A stretch of DNA of 64,000 nt from Sindora glabra (taxonomy: Eukaryota; Streptophyta; Magnoliopsida; Fabales; Fabaceae). Below the pieces are notes generated by a model. It was given only the letters and a program-made list of their open reading frames with translations. It ran no database searches and was not told the origin of the DNA. This document shows positions 37,727 through 49,884 of the stretch, piece by piece. Made by a program: the position numbers and the translations under genes. Every line of letters starts with the position of its first letter. Position 1 is the first letter of the stretch. Location: contig CM035234.1 in NCBI GenBank assembly GCA_020226215.1, positions 51,401,275 through 51,465,274 of the forward strand. Reading direction: 5' to 3'.

Positions 37727-37788
<62 letters not shown>
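37727..37788. repeat. (TA)31 microsatellite
   Basis: Uninterrupted TA dinucleotides near the 3' end of LTR E. Confidence 0.95.
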
Positions 37789-37790
<2 letters not shown>

Positions 37791-40026
37791 TATATAATTC
37801 ATAAAACATTTCAGATGACATAGACTAAACCCAAATCTGAAAGTATCTTATAGGTGTTCTGAAAAAATTGAAAAATGTCTACACAAGTATCAATCTGCTA
37901 CCTTGACTCCATGATTGGTACTTATCATTAATTAAACACAACAAATAATGAGAATGAGATATACTCAATAAGTGATTACTCATCACCTTATACAAAAAAA
38001 AATGTTTTCATCATAAAAGATTTGCCCTGTTTGCATATAATTCCTAACTAGTGTCTTATAAGGTGTTTTCCTTATATATAATATTGGTACATTTCATTAT
38101 AGAAAATAACAATGGCAAGCATGCAAGTACCACTTATATATTCAGTTTAACCTTATCCCTTGCCACCTTAGGCTTAAAGTCACTAACATTTTTCCTCTAC
38201 TACTAATCACTTCTCTCTTTTTTCGTAAAAGATGTTATATCTTCCCCCCTCAATTCACAATAACTAATAATGGGATGTTAAAACATCAATCGTTTATTTC
38301 ATATATATAGCCAAATATCCACCATGTCATAAATATTTTATATATTACATCACTGTGTCATATACATTTAAATTCCTTCTTAATAATTCTCAAAGAATTT
38401 CAAGCAAACTTATAAATGTATCATGGCTTGAAACCTCTTTTGTGCTTATAAATTCATTCTAAATTTCACCACAATTTGTTCTAAGATTTTTAACATATTA
38501 TTACACAAGATTTAACAATCAAATTACATGAAATGCCTCTAAAGGTAGTGTTCGCTCAAAACCTAAAGGAGGAATTCAAGAATAGAATAACATAAGGGCA
38601 TATGTAGTTAAAGCCCTTTTTTACAAATCAAATGGAATCCAATTATTATTAAATTTTACCACAACATTCCTAACACATTAAATGAAAGATAAATTTAGTG
38701 TTATACAAATAATTTCATGGTCTCACTAGTGTATCAAAATTAAGAACTTAGATTAATAATTTTTAGACAACACATAAACAGTTAAGATAAAACTACCTTT
38801 TGGGCAACCAAGTCAACTCCAATTGCCATCAAATTTTAACAAAAAGTTACTAACATCCTAAATGACATATCCTAGTAGTTTCATATCTTATCATTTGTTG
38901 TTTAATAAATTTCAAACTCAAGACTACACTAGAAGACTTGAAATAGAAATTTTTTTGAATAATCAAATGAGTTTCAATTGCTACCAAATTTAACCATGAT
39001 TTTTCTAACATGTGGAAGGGAAATGAAACAAATTTTCATAATTTTTTTCATTCGTTTGATTGCCCAAATACCCTAACAATAGAAGCAAAATTTACTAGCA
39101 TTTTGTTTTAGTTTAATTCTTCCTAGGCTCATAAACATTCACTTTCACATTCTTAAAATTTTCATAAAAATTTCCAAACTCATCTATGTTCATCCTGATA
39201 CTAAATATAGCTTTAAAATACCAAGAAATGGAATTTAAAAGTTTTCTAAACCCCAATTGCACTGAGTACCTAAAATCCTATTTCAACACTACATGAAAGG
39301 ACCTGTTTTTATTCTCATCAATTTCTATCTACATTTTTTTTCCTAAATAGTTTTGATAGTTTCTTTTTCTATCATTCTCAAAATCAATATTTCAACAACA
39401 TGCCATCATAATATCAATTAGAAAACTCCAAAATAGAATTTTACCTCAGCATATTACAAATGGAAAATAAGGAAGCATAAACTAACAATATTATCACCTA
39501 TTCCTTTAAAATGATCTTAAAAATAGTGAGAGTTGCCACTCACCTTAATCTCTTCACTTTTTATTTTTCAATAACTATTTAACATAGCAAGAGAATGGCT
39601 TTATGGAAATAAATTAAACTTTAGAGATATAGGAAAGAAGGGAAGTCATGTAATGTTAAAGAAGTTGAAAGAAATTTTCAAGCTACCTTACAAGTTCTAA
39701 AGAGTAAATTTAAAAACTTTTTTGCACCGTTGAGAAAGCTTGAACTCCTCACCTATTTTCCTCCTTATGTCATGGCTTGGGCTAGCTTGGAGAGCAAAAT
39801 TTTTTTGCTTTTAAAAGCCCCACATATATTTATATAAACCTTAAATCCTAATTTTCAAAAAAATCTACAATTTAATTATTATTTCTTATTGATTTTAGAG
39901 AGAAGTTTTTGGACATTTGGCTAAGCTCTTTAGGCATCCAAGTGGCCTAATTCAACCAAAAAATAATTATTCTTTGGCCAATAAAATTAATCCACACAAA
40001 ATGGCAAATAGGACTTATTACAAAAT

Positions 40027-40384
40027 TGTAATATCCTAAGAGAAAATTAAAATTTTTTTAAATGTTAGTGCTTGTGGATAATTATTTATTTATTCAATTA
40101 ATATATGTTTTTAAATTTATTTTTTGTATTAAAGATTCTAGAATATTGAAAATGATATTTATGATAATATCTAAAATATATTTATTTTTATATGGTCATT
40201 ATGGGTTCAAGATTGGTTTAAAATATTTTTATATAAGGAATTTCCCACTAGTTGAAAATATTTTAGTGATTAATGGTATAAAGCTTTATGAAATAAATTG
40301 CTTATATTAGATGAATTATTTTTGAAAATTTAGGAAGATTAAAATATTTATTTTATTTTAGAACTTTCAAATTTATCAAGTTAT

Positions 40385-40419
<35 letters not shown>

Positions 40420-43198
40420 AGGAAAGATTGAAAATAAATAAAGTGAGATTTTAAATAAAAATCAGTTTATGAAAATGAACTTTTAAAATAAATGAATAGT
40501 TACAATGGAATCTTAGATGAGATTTGAAGAGGAATTTTAATTTATAGTATGTGAGGAGTGTGGAATTAAAACTTTTGGCTCCTGTAATTATTGTTTTTTC
40601 TTCTTTTATTTATTTTTTTTTTTTTGTTGTTTCCCACCTCTCTCTATGTTTGTCGATTTTCTCTCTTTCCCTCTTAAATATGTTTGAACATTCTTCTTTT
40701 CTTTATTTATTATGTTAGTAACTCACTCACTCTTTACCCATCCTGGTTTTTACTTTTCCTCGATAGTTATCTCCCTCGTCATACCGCCTTACTCTCTCCC
40801 AACTCAGCCCGCTTCCTTTCCTCCCTCCCTTTCTTAACCACAGCTCCACCGCCAAAAGAGTATCTTCATTGCGCATGCTAACTTGCAAAGAAGCAACTTC
40901 TGATGACATGAAGGCCAGCTCGACAGCATGGGCAGGCGAATCTTCCTCTTGCTCCATCATCCTTTTCTCAACTACTGTGAGTTTTAGCTTCAACGATGCC
41001 ACCACCATTGTTGTTCCGTAACCTCCGGCCACGGTGTGCAAGATGTAGGAGAAGCTGCGAATCGCAATGGTATTGATGGAAAACAAGGCGTTGATCTTCG
41101 CATCATTTTTAGTGCTTTTTTCTTAGCACCGACACTACTAAGCTGCTAGCGGCCATCGTTGAGAGAGATAAGATGTTCCAAATTATTATTTTCTAATTTT
41201 TCCGCTTATTGCAAAGTCAAGAAACCCTTAAGTTGTATACTTCTAGGTTCTTTAAACAAAGATAAAAACTTAGGCAAAATTGATCAGCAGAGTACAAAAT
41301 ATTTTAATTAGAATCTAGGATAGAAGAATTGAAGAGGAAATTAGCTAATGTTAGTCTATTACAATTAATCCTTTAATGCCATTGTATAGAAGGAAGATGG
41401 GACTAGCAATGATACTTCCAGAAGGAATCTAAAAAGGGGTTGTTTGATATATATATACACACCTGAATTCATATTGTTTAATTTTTAAATTATCAATTAT
41501 TGTTTCTAAAGATTAGTTACCTTCATAATTCATATCTATCTACAAATGAAATTCAATTCTAATGCAGTACATGCATGTAAGAAGTCTCATTTCCAAATGT
41601 TAAAGTAGTAGTTATAAACATATATGTTGTAAATTGATAGGGAAATGATGGATGGTGTGTGTGAATCCATTAGGCTTGTGTGATGATATGAAACCTAAAA
41701 AGGAAAATAAGAAATGCTTATTTATTTATAAATTATTCTTGTAATTTGTAAAATAGAAAGAAGAGATGGTAAGATGAGTATAGATGCATTAAAACTTCCT
41801 AAATGGATAAGCCACCCCAGGTAAGTATATATCTCACTACAAAATTTTTATCTTAATAAAATATGACTTAAATGTTGTGAAGTGAACAATTCTTATTGAT
41901 GGTACTAATTCTATATCCATGTACATACATATCTATACTCACATGTAAACTCAATTTCGTGATATAAGTATAATTAGCTATTTGAAGAAATATTATTATT
42001 AGATCACAGTGAACAACGAAAGCATGGTAGTGGTGTTGCTAACTATTGATAAATTATGCTTGAGTTTAATGATATTTGTATGTTATCGTCGTATAAGAGT
42101 ACATGACGACATTATTGTATACTCATGTGTATATCATTTATGAATCCTGCCAAGGATGGCATTGGAAATAAAGAATTATGCTAAAGCAATGATAATGGAA
42201 ATTACAAATTGTATTGGAATGATACACTAAAAGTTAGATAAGAAATTCTTAGCAAGTAGTTGTGAAGAATATAAGATTAATTTGACAGTTGGATGAGAAA
42301 TTCCTAGTGAGTAGTTAAGAAAGTATAGAAATGACCTTGAAATTAGAAGTGACTACATGCATGATCACTATAATTGTATGTGTGATATGATGAGATATTG
42401 AAAATTACCTATGATTAGATATTATTGCCGGTGTGATTGAGAAAATTTATTTATGTTTAAGCCTTAATGGCTGCTTGTGATTGTGGTATTTACCTAGAAT
42501 GGGTAGTGTATGATATGATGATAATGATGTTGTGTGTTGTCGAATAATTGAAATTATTATTATTTATGAAAAGAAGTATAGAATTTAAGTTGTGCAAGTG
42601 AATATTTCATTCGAGGCTTGGTTTCACACATTTAGAAACTCAGGGAGTTTGGATTGAATTTATTTCCCTAATCAAACTCTTAACTAGCATGAAACCATTT
42701 AATTTAAATGAATTGAGATTTAGTAATGGTAGATATATACTCACTAAGTTCTCATAACTCACTCTATTTTATTTTTAATGACTTCAAGTCAAGATGAATG
42801 CCTTTAAGTCTTGTTACATCCATAGAGAATTAAGACCATCGTATTAAGAGATTTGACAGTTGGGATTAAAATCAGCAACAAAGATAGAAATTTGCTAATT
42901 CATGTGGTATTGAATTAATGTATGTGTATAAACTTGAAAATATATTATTTTATGTGTATATTTGATGCTGTCATGTTTGAAAATATACATAGGTTTGTGT
43001 TTTAGGATATGTGACTCACAGGAAGGGTCCAAAAATAGGAAAGATTCTTTTTTTTTTTTTGAAAAATTTAAAATGATAAGTTAAGTCTTCTCAAAATAAG
43101 GATACTTTCATTTGCTAAACTTATAGTGAATTGTGTGAAGACTTGTGGAAATCAGTATCAAGATCCACGCTGGTCACGATCGAATTTGGATTATGACA
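40027..43198 (+). mobile_element. Solo LTR D (3172 bp) nested in LTR E
   Basis: Starts TGTAATATCC and ends TTATGACA. It is flanked by a perfect target duplication AAAAT (40022-40026 and 43199-43203). It shares the tail block of the A/C/LTR1/LTR2 family (ends with 'agatccacgctggtcacgatc' just before 43180) and carries a TA run at 40388-40417. Its segment at about 40870-41170 is more GC-rich than the same region of LTR A and holds a 119-codon antisense ORF (40727-41086) with no family I recognise. Confidence 0.92.
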
Positions 43199-43792
43199 AA
43201 AATAGCCTTAAATTTTGTCTCTTTTTCACTTAGATCCTTGGTTTTCTTTAAAAGCTTGGGCCCATGTTTTTGGACCTCAAAAATCAAATTTGGGCCTCCG
43301 AAAATTGGCAAAACCAATCCAATACTAATAAAAATTAACCACTTAAAAAGATAAAAAGGATTTATTACAATTTAACCCTAATTTTTTTATTTTCTTTTAT
43401 TTTTGCCTCTAAACTTTCAAATATTTTTAGGTCTTTATCTAATGGATTTTTATTCTATTTTTTGGCTTAAAAAATTAGTTTAGGTCAACTCAAGGATTTT
43501 TAAATTAAGTTGCTATGTTTTCAACTTATTTTCTTACTTTGTTAGTTTACTAGATTTTGAAATTTCAACAAATTCCTAAGTGAAAATTTTTAAACCTATT
43601 ATCGAGTTTCTAATTTAATTTTTATCTATTATGATGCCTATTAAAATTCTCATATTTTTTCTAGTTAGGCCTACTCCCAAATTACGCTTACAATTCTTCC
43701 AAAATTCACCTATTTTTCCTATTGAATTTTTTGAATTAAGATCTTCTAAAGAAATTTTCTTGATACTTCTTTCCCTATTTTGGGATATTACA

Positions 43793-43880
43793 AAGTAGAG
43801 AAAGCTTAAAATTTTTAATTTATGATAAAAAAAAGTAGGAATTCAAATGTTACCATTAAAGCCATGTTTAAAGAAATGTT
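43793..43880 (+). pseudogene. Helitron helicase C-terminal fragment, right part
   Basis: Immediately after LTR E the sequence reads SRESLKFLIYD, which continues the A-V-S-R-(V-T)-S-R-x-x-L-K-I-L-I-x-D motif left open at 37556. In another frame NVTIKAMFKEMF then follows, with a stop at about 43892; this resembles the last residues of plant Helitron helicases. Both halves together make an ordinary C-terminus, so LTR E is an insertion into an existing Helitron gene. Confidence 0.72.
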
Positions 43881-43892
43881 CCATATACCATA

Positions 43893-44389
43893 AGAACATG
43901 TAAGTTTATTTTTAAATTTTTATCTTTACCTAAATTTCATATTAAAGTTATCTTTTATCTAAAAATATGTTTATAGTAATTATATATATATACTTAAGTA
44001 TTCTCTTGTTCTACTATTTTCTTTTTAATTAATGTATAAAATTTCAATCCATGCATCACACAGACCATAATCTAGTCACTAATAAATAAGTTAGAATAAA
44101 ATTCTAAAATACTAGAGTTGTAACATTACCTAGTTATAATTATAATTTATCTATGTCTTATTATATTTATTGTATGTCACTATATCTTACTATTTTTAAT
44201 AAAATAATAGTTACTTGAAAATTTTAATGATACTAATATAATAAAGAATAATATAAATTCTTTTTTTAGGTTTATCTTTAAAATATTTATTTAAATAACT
44301 AATTATATACATACTTATAGTTTTCTTTTTGTCATATATCAATTTTATATATAAATACATATTACTATACATTATTAGAGAATTCTCTA
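43893..44389. other. AT-rich stretch without recognisable gene
   Basis: No gene seen. The 3' end of the Helitron should be somewhere here, but I could not identify the terminal hairpin and CTRR end. The 145-codon minus ORF at 44211-44648 is a reading across this and the next repeat. Confidence 0.4.
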
Positions 44390-44598
44390 GTAGTAATTGC
44401 TTTTGGTAGGCAATGATACTAATAATGATATGAACCTTTGAAGGAACATGATATAAATATGACTTCCGCCCTCCTCCAAACCCCTTTTTCCATTCAATTA
44501 TAACTTGATGTAAGCCACATGCATAGTAGAAAAATAGTACAAGTAGGTAGGACCTAATTGTCTTTGATAATGGGACTACACTATCAGCTTGGTTTGAA
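44390..44598 (-). repeat. Dispersed repeat H, copy 1
   Basis: On the minus strand it matches 53580-53795 on the plus strand along about 210 bases. Shared runs include TTGTACTATTTTTCTACTATG and AAAGCAATTACTAC, as well as a GAATGGAAA block. The two copies are inverted relative to each other and 9 kb apart. Identity unknown. Confidence 0.65.
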
Positions 44599-45539
44599 TA
44601 ATTATATAACAAAGGTGATTTCATGAAAAATCTAGATATGGATACCAAAGAATAACAAGTAGTAAGAACTTGATATATGCCCTCTCTTTAACCTTCTCAA
44701 TTGGTTACCTTTTTTTTTCCTTTTTGCTTTTATTGCATTAATTTTTATAAAAGTTTGAATTACAAATTTTACCCTATAGGAGCGTTTGATTCGTAGAATG
44801 TTTATAACATTTCTGGGAATATTTTAAGGGAATATAACATCCCTATGTTTAGTTCAGATTTTATAAAAAAATTCTCGAGAATATGACATTCTTGAGAATG
44901 TTTTTGGCAAAAAATTTCCTCCTAAATATTCCTAAGGAGGGAGGTGAGTATCTTGAATTCCCATCATTTGGGAATATTTGTTAAAAAGCAAAAAGACACA
45001 TTTATCCTCATTATTTAACAAAATTATGCTTCTTTCTTTTTTGTTATACCCTAGTTTTAGTTAAGCAACATTGTGCCTCTGCCTCAATCGTTCAAACTGA
45101 AGCAGCAAGAAAGCAATTTTCGTCCACCAAAACTTGTTGTTCATCATGCAAAAAAAAAGGTAATCTCGTATTCATTTTATTGAGTTTGAATTTTTATTGA
45201 TAATCGTTCTTTGTCTGTTTGATATTACGCATCCCCCTTCTCGTTTTGTACTTTGTTGCTATTATCTAGATCCTTATTTGATTCAATTATTAATTATTTT
45301 ATTTTAAGGATTTTTTTTGTTTAAGTATGTAGTACATGGACGCAATTTATTGGTTTGACAATGGTAATTCAATTGATTTTGGCTTGGTCATCTTTGAATT
45401 TGATAATGCTGTCTCATTGAATTTGCTTTTATTGGCTTTGTCATCTTATGTAAAGTGCACGGTCAGTTATGCACTTTTCTTATTTTTTTCAAAACAAGAG
45501 TTTTCTATATTAATTAAAAATAAAAAGTGGAAAAAGAAT

Positions 45540-45735
45540 TTAAGAAAGCAACAAAGTATGTTGCCTTTTATGTGGACAAAAATAGCAGAAAAAAGAATGG
45601 AGATAATATATTTTTAGGAAACCAACGTAGTATGACTGCTTTTATGTATACAGAAACAACATAGAGACAAAATTCTTTAGGAAACTAACATAGTATGAAT
45701 GCCTTATATTTATACAAAAACAATAGGAAAATATT
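45540..45735 (+). repeat. Three degenerate tandem units in the Harbinger 5' region
   Basis: Units beginning near 45542, 45617 and 45680 share the pattern (A/G)GAAA(G/C)(C/T)AAC...AGTATG..TGCCTT(T)TAT followed by ACA(A/G)AAA. Spacing is about 63-75 bases. They lie between the left terminus and the transposase gene. The 93-codon ORF at 45336-45617 partly overlaps them and is not recognised. Confidence 0.6.
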
Positions 45736-46154
45736 GTATATAGAATTCTAGCAGAAACAGCAAGATAATATTATATATAGAAATAGCACAAACAGTAGAA
45801 AAATATTCAATCATTCTCTGTTTTAGTTATTATATTGAATCCTTGTTTATCATTACTCCGTTTAGACTCTCTTCTATATTGAATCTTTGTATATCATTAC
45901 TTCCATTTTAGAAATATACATGAACATGATTTTCACTCTTTAGTTTGTTCTTGTTTTGATAATATGTTTGATTTGTATATTATCTATTTTATATAATTTT
46001 TTCACAGAATGAATCCCTCAATTTAAGTAAGAAAGAAAAGAATTATTGTTACATTCATTGTGATTTTAGAGCTCTTGAATCAGTTCACTTTGGTTTTAAT
46101 TATAATGACTTGTATTATTCTAGTTAAAGAATTAAGAAAAAAGAAAAAATTAGA

Positions 46155-47291
46155 TATGATTATCATAGTAGGATGTTAGTTCGAAATGTGAACTTCCATA
46201 GGATAGTTTTCATAAATGATTTAGCATCCATTGAAAATATTAGGATGGATAGATTTTCATTTCATAGGTTATGTGATATGTTAAGAGTTATTGATAAACT
46301 AGAACCAACAGGAATATGAGTGTTGAAGAAATGGTTGCAATTTTTCTGCATATCTTAGCACATAATGTTAAGAATAGAGTTATTAAGAGACAGTTCATGA
46401 GATCTGGAGAGACTATTAGCTGACAATTTAATAATGTGCTACTAGCTGTGTTAAGATGCTATAAAAAATTACTCAAGCAACCTGAACCAGTCCCTAAAAA
46501 TTCAAGTGATTCAAAATGGAAATGGTTCTAGGTAATTACTTTATAAATATTAGCTACAAATATATAATTACATTTTGAAAATAAAAATTAACTTACGTGT
46601 TTCAATATGTAGAATTGTTTAAGAGCATTAGATAGGACTCACATCAAGGTCAATGTTTTAGAAGGTGATAAGCCTAGATATCGAAATAGAAAAGGTGAAG
46701 TGACAACTAATGTGCTAAGAGTATGTTCTTAAGATATGTAATTTATTTATATCTTGACTAGATGCGAGGGTTTAGCAGTTGATTCTAGAGTTCTCAGAGA
46801 TGTAATTACTCATCCTAATGGTCTAAAAATCCCACAAGGTACTTCATGACTAAAAAATCAATTGTTAGAAATATATTTTTTTAAAATTGTATAAATACTA
46901 AGTCCTAAAATTAATTATAGGCTATTATTACTTATGCAATACTGGATATATGAATGGGGCTGGATTCCTTACACTATATAAAGGACAAAGGTATCATTTG
47001 AATGAATGGAGAAATAGGGTACAACCAACCACACCCTAAGAGTTTTTTAATATGAAGCATTCATCTGCTAGGAATGTGATAGAAAGAACATTTGGACTCT
47101 TAAAAGGGTGTTGGACAATTTTTAGGACCAAATCATTTTACCCAATAAAGACACAAGATAGAATTATCACAACATGTTACCTATTGCATAATCATATTAG
47201 AAAAATGATGGCAATTAATCCATTGGAGGTAACCTTGCAATTAAATGAGGAGAATGAAGATAGGATGCATGATTTGATTACACATATGTAG
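46155..47291 (+). pseudogene. PIF/Harbinger transposase (DDE_Tnp_4, ALP1-like)
   Basis: Catalyses excision and insertion in the intact family. N-terminal helix-rich part: RMDRFSFHRLCDMLRVIDKL (about 46230-46290), then NMSVEEMVAIFLHILAHNVKNR and FMRSGETI (to about 46420). Exon 1 ends WKWF plus a TAG where Lys is expected. A putative intron spans 46532-46612 (GT...AG). Exon 2 opens NCLRALDRTHIKV, holding the first catalytic Asp at 46631-46633, and later VDSRVLRDV with the second Asp at 46781-46783. A second putative intron spans 46839-46920. Exon 3 has LCNTGYMNGAGFL, then NVIERTFGLLKGCW with the Glu at 47082-47084, ending LLHNHIRKMM. All three DDE residues are kept, but stops at 46422, 46529, 46717 and others, plus a frame change near 46310, break it. 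Confidence 0.9.
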
Positions 47292-47657
47292 TCAAGTGAA
47301 GAATGGACTTCATGGAGAGATAATTTTGCCAAACAAATATGGAACACCTAGAAAGCAAACTATATTTAGGATTCCATTATATTTACTTTCATTGAGTTTT
47401 TCATGGTTTAATTTACATGGAATGATATGTAATTGAGTTGATTTATTTTACAGTTCATTTTGTATGTTGTACCTATTGACAAGTTAATTTTTCATATTTA
47501 ATATGTTTATTAACTTACCAAGTTTGCATTTTATTTTTCATTTAGTTTAATTGTATTGCTTAGGGCTTATATTACACAAGTTAGTAGAAATTTTGCAATA
47601 TTGTAATTTGTTTGAGTTTTTATTTTCAACTGTAAATCGCTCAACTTACAAGCACGT

Positions 47658-48713
47658 ATGGATGAAGCTACACAATCAAAAGCAAAAGGTTGCAAGCATT
47701 AATGGACATAACAAGAAGATGCCAACTTGGTGGAGGCTTTAGTGGAACTTTCAACTCAAAAGCATTAGAAAGTTGAAGGTTGTGGACAATTCAAATCTAG
47801 ATATTTGAAGGAATTAGAGAAAATGCTTGAAATGAAAATGTTAGGATGTGGTTTGAAATCTTCCCCACATATTGAATCATAAGTTAAACTTTTGAAAAAA
47901 TAATATGGAGCAATTACAGAAATGTTAAGTCCAAAAGCAAGTGGATTTGAATGGGATGATAAAGAAAAGAAAATTATAGTTGAGAAAGAAATCTTTAACG
48001 ATTGGGTGAAGGTAATTATAACTTGTGAATGCTTGTAGATTTACAATTTTCTATATTTTGCATTGCTTAACTATTTTTTCATTATTCATTTGTTTATGTT
48101 TTAGTCTCATAACAATGCTCAAGAATTGTACAACAAATCATTCCCATTTTACAATGAATTACAAAAAGTTTATGGCAAAGATAGAGCACATGGTGAAAAT
48201 GTTGAAGATCCTTATGATGCACTTCAAGAAATGAAAAAGGAAATGCAACATAACACAGAAGAACAGGAAGGACAATTGCAAGGCCATTCTAGTATGCATA
48301 TGGAGGATTTTGATGAATTCTTAGACAATATTTCTGGTACTTAACCACCTCTAACACCATAATTTCCAAAAACCTAAGGACAAAGCAGTGGAAGTAAATC
48401 AAAAAAGAGGACTAGAGGTAATGATGATATTGTTGATAACTTAACCACTACGATAGAGAAGTTAGGAAGTTTTTTTTAGAGTACAAAGGAAGACATAAAG
48501 GCACTTGCATCTTGTTTCAAACATAAACAAGAAGGAGCTAATAGAAGGACAAGGGTAATTGATGAATTGAAATGTGTTGATAGGCTTACAAACATTCAGA
48601 GAATGTTGGCTGGGGAGATTATCACCAAAGATTAACATCAAATTGATTATTTCTTTACCTTGCCCCATGATTGGAAAAAAGATTATGTTGAGCACTTATT
48701 AAGAGATATGTAG
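47658..48713 (+). pseudogene. PIF/Harbinger Myb/SANT-like accessory protein
   Basis: In this superfamily a Myb/SANT-domain protein helps bring the transposase to the DNA. Exon 1 starts with an ATG at 47658. It shows the domain features WT.QEDANLVEALVELS, FKSRYLKELEKML, LGCGLKSSPHIES and EWDDKEKKIIVEKEIFNDWVK (to 48011). A putative intron is 48012-48104. Exon 2 reads SHNNAQELYNKSFPFYNELQKVYGKDRAHGEN, the usual C-terminal border of the domain, then an acidic, low-complexity tail and a conserved end HDWKKDYVEHLLRDM before TAG (48711-48713). Six or more internal stops (for example in place of Arg before WT) make it dead. The ORF at 48126-48344 is the largest intact part. It lies downstream of the transposase in the same direction. 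Confidence 0.85.
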
Positions 48714-49384
48714 TGTCTTTTTACGTGAAAATATTAAGCTTTGAAGACTTGTTGGAAACATTCAGACTTTATATTTTAGTAATGTGAATTTTATTGTCTC
48801 TTTAGTTTGATAATCAATGAATTTGATATGAATCTTAATGAGTTTTTATATTAGAGTGTGGATTTCATTAGTTCTGTATGACCATTCCCATGTGAAGTAA
48901 TGATTTTGTAATTTTAATTAGGATTTTAATGTGCTGCTTCAATTTCCTAATGGTTATCCAATTCTATTTTACCCCTTTCTTTTTTTCTTCTCTAATTTGG
49001 AAAGATCAGCTTGAAGCCATATTAAAATAGCAAAGTCTAGCAATTGGCCTTTGTTTTACTCACTTAGATTTCCTGCCTGGCTTTTGTTTGTAGATTATCA
49101 GCATCCATTCGGTAATTCTCCATACAGTAAGTTCTTAGTAAAATTCTAATAAGTAACGGTAAACAAGACCAGCAAACAGAGCATGAGACTTCAATTTTTC
49201 TACAACTTCCCTTTTCACATCTTCGAATTTGCTGCTGAGTGAAGTAAAAAACATTGCAATTGCTTGATAACTAAAAAAGGTTCCCATCTCTCCAAAAACA
49301 TTGTCACGTTATTGTAGTAATGTTATCGAAAGTCTCATTTTTCTAGTAGTTTCTACTTCTAATCTTTCATATAAGTGTAGCACA

Positions 49385-49670
49385 TTGATGTAGAGAATAC
49401 CCTTGATAATAACCTTGTTATATATTTCAAATTTATAAAGAGCATTGATGTAAAGCATACTAATCCTGGTAATATTGTAGTAAAGAACACGTCTTATCAA
49501 GGGTATTCTGATCTTTCAAATTTATAAATAAGAGGTCTTTCGAATTTATAATAAAAATAATTTAAAAAGATAAATTTTTTGAATTTATAAAGAACACATC
49601 TTATCAAGGGTGTTCTTGAAATATATAACAAGGTTATAATATAATGTTATTATCAAGGGTATTCTTGAAA
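49385..49670. repeat. Subterminal repeat cluster of the Harbinger element
   Basis: The motif TATCAAGGGT(A/G)TTCT occurs three times on the plus strand (about 49495, 49601, 49651) and once inverted near 49396. Each is associated with 'aaatttataaag' and 'atataacaaggttat' blocks. Such arrays near the tips are typical places for transposase or accessory protein binding; that role is inferred. Confidence 0.6.
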
Positions 49671-49884
49671 ACTTCTCAGGAATCTTAGGAATATTGGATT
49701 TGTACCAAACACAAAATATAATATATTTGGGAATCTGATAAAATATTCTTAGGTATATTTATAACAAACCAAACATGGAAAAGTTACATTCCTTAGAATG
49801 ACACTCCCGAGAATGTGTACATTTCCAGAAATATAAGATTTTGTGAACTAAACACCCCCTATGTGTCATGGGCTTAGATAGTTC

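Larger units (their letters stand above)
37562..43792 (-). mobile_element. LTR E (interrupted by solo LTR D) splitting the helicase
   Basis: On the minus strand it starts TGTAATATCCCAAAATAG at 43792 and ends near GGTTCATGATA at 37562. The helicase frame stops just left of it and continues just right, which locates both ends. Without LTR D it is about 3.05 kb. Its 3' third is homologous to window positions 1-1182. The target duplication is not clean (AAATC on the left against AAGTA on the right), so the exact ends may be off by a base or two. No retrotransposon genes inside. Confidence 0.75.
44779..49860 (+). mobile_element. PIF/Harbinger DNA transposon, about 5.1 kb, decayed
   Basis: Left terminus GGAGCGTTTGATTC (44779 on) pairs with the inverse of the right terminus, which reads GGGGGTGTTTAGTTC, close to the GGGG(G)TGTTTGG ends of plant PIF/Harbinger elements. 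Beyond the tips, subterminal sequences also pair: TTCTGGGAAT against TTCTGGAAAT, and ATTCTCGAGAAT-type palindromes on both sides (44870-44905 and 49795-49815). Inside, in the same orientation, are a DDE transposase and a Myb/SANT-like gene, the two-gene content of this superfamily. The 3-bp target duplication cannot be fixed (a CTA at 44774-44776 and at 49858-49860 overlapping the tip is one candidate). Stops in both genes make it non-autonomous now. Confidence 0.88.

Noticed and set aside
44211..44648. 145-codon minus ORF as a gene
   Set aside because: Its N-terminal half is dispersed repeat H and its C-terminal half is AT-rich intergenic sequence; the other repeat copy needs two frames to give a similar product.
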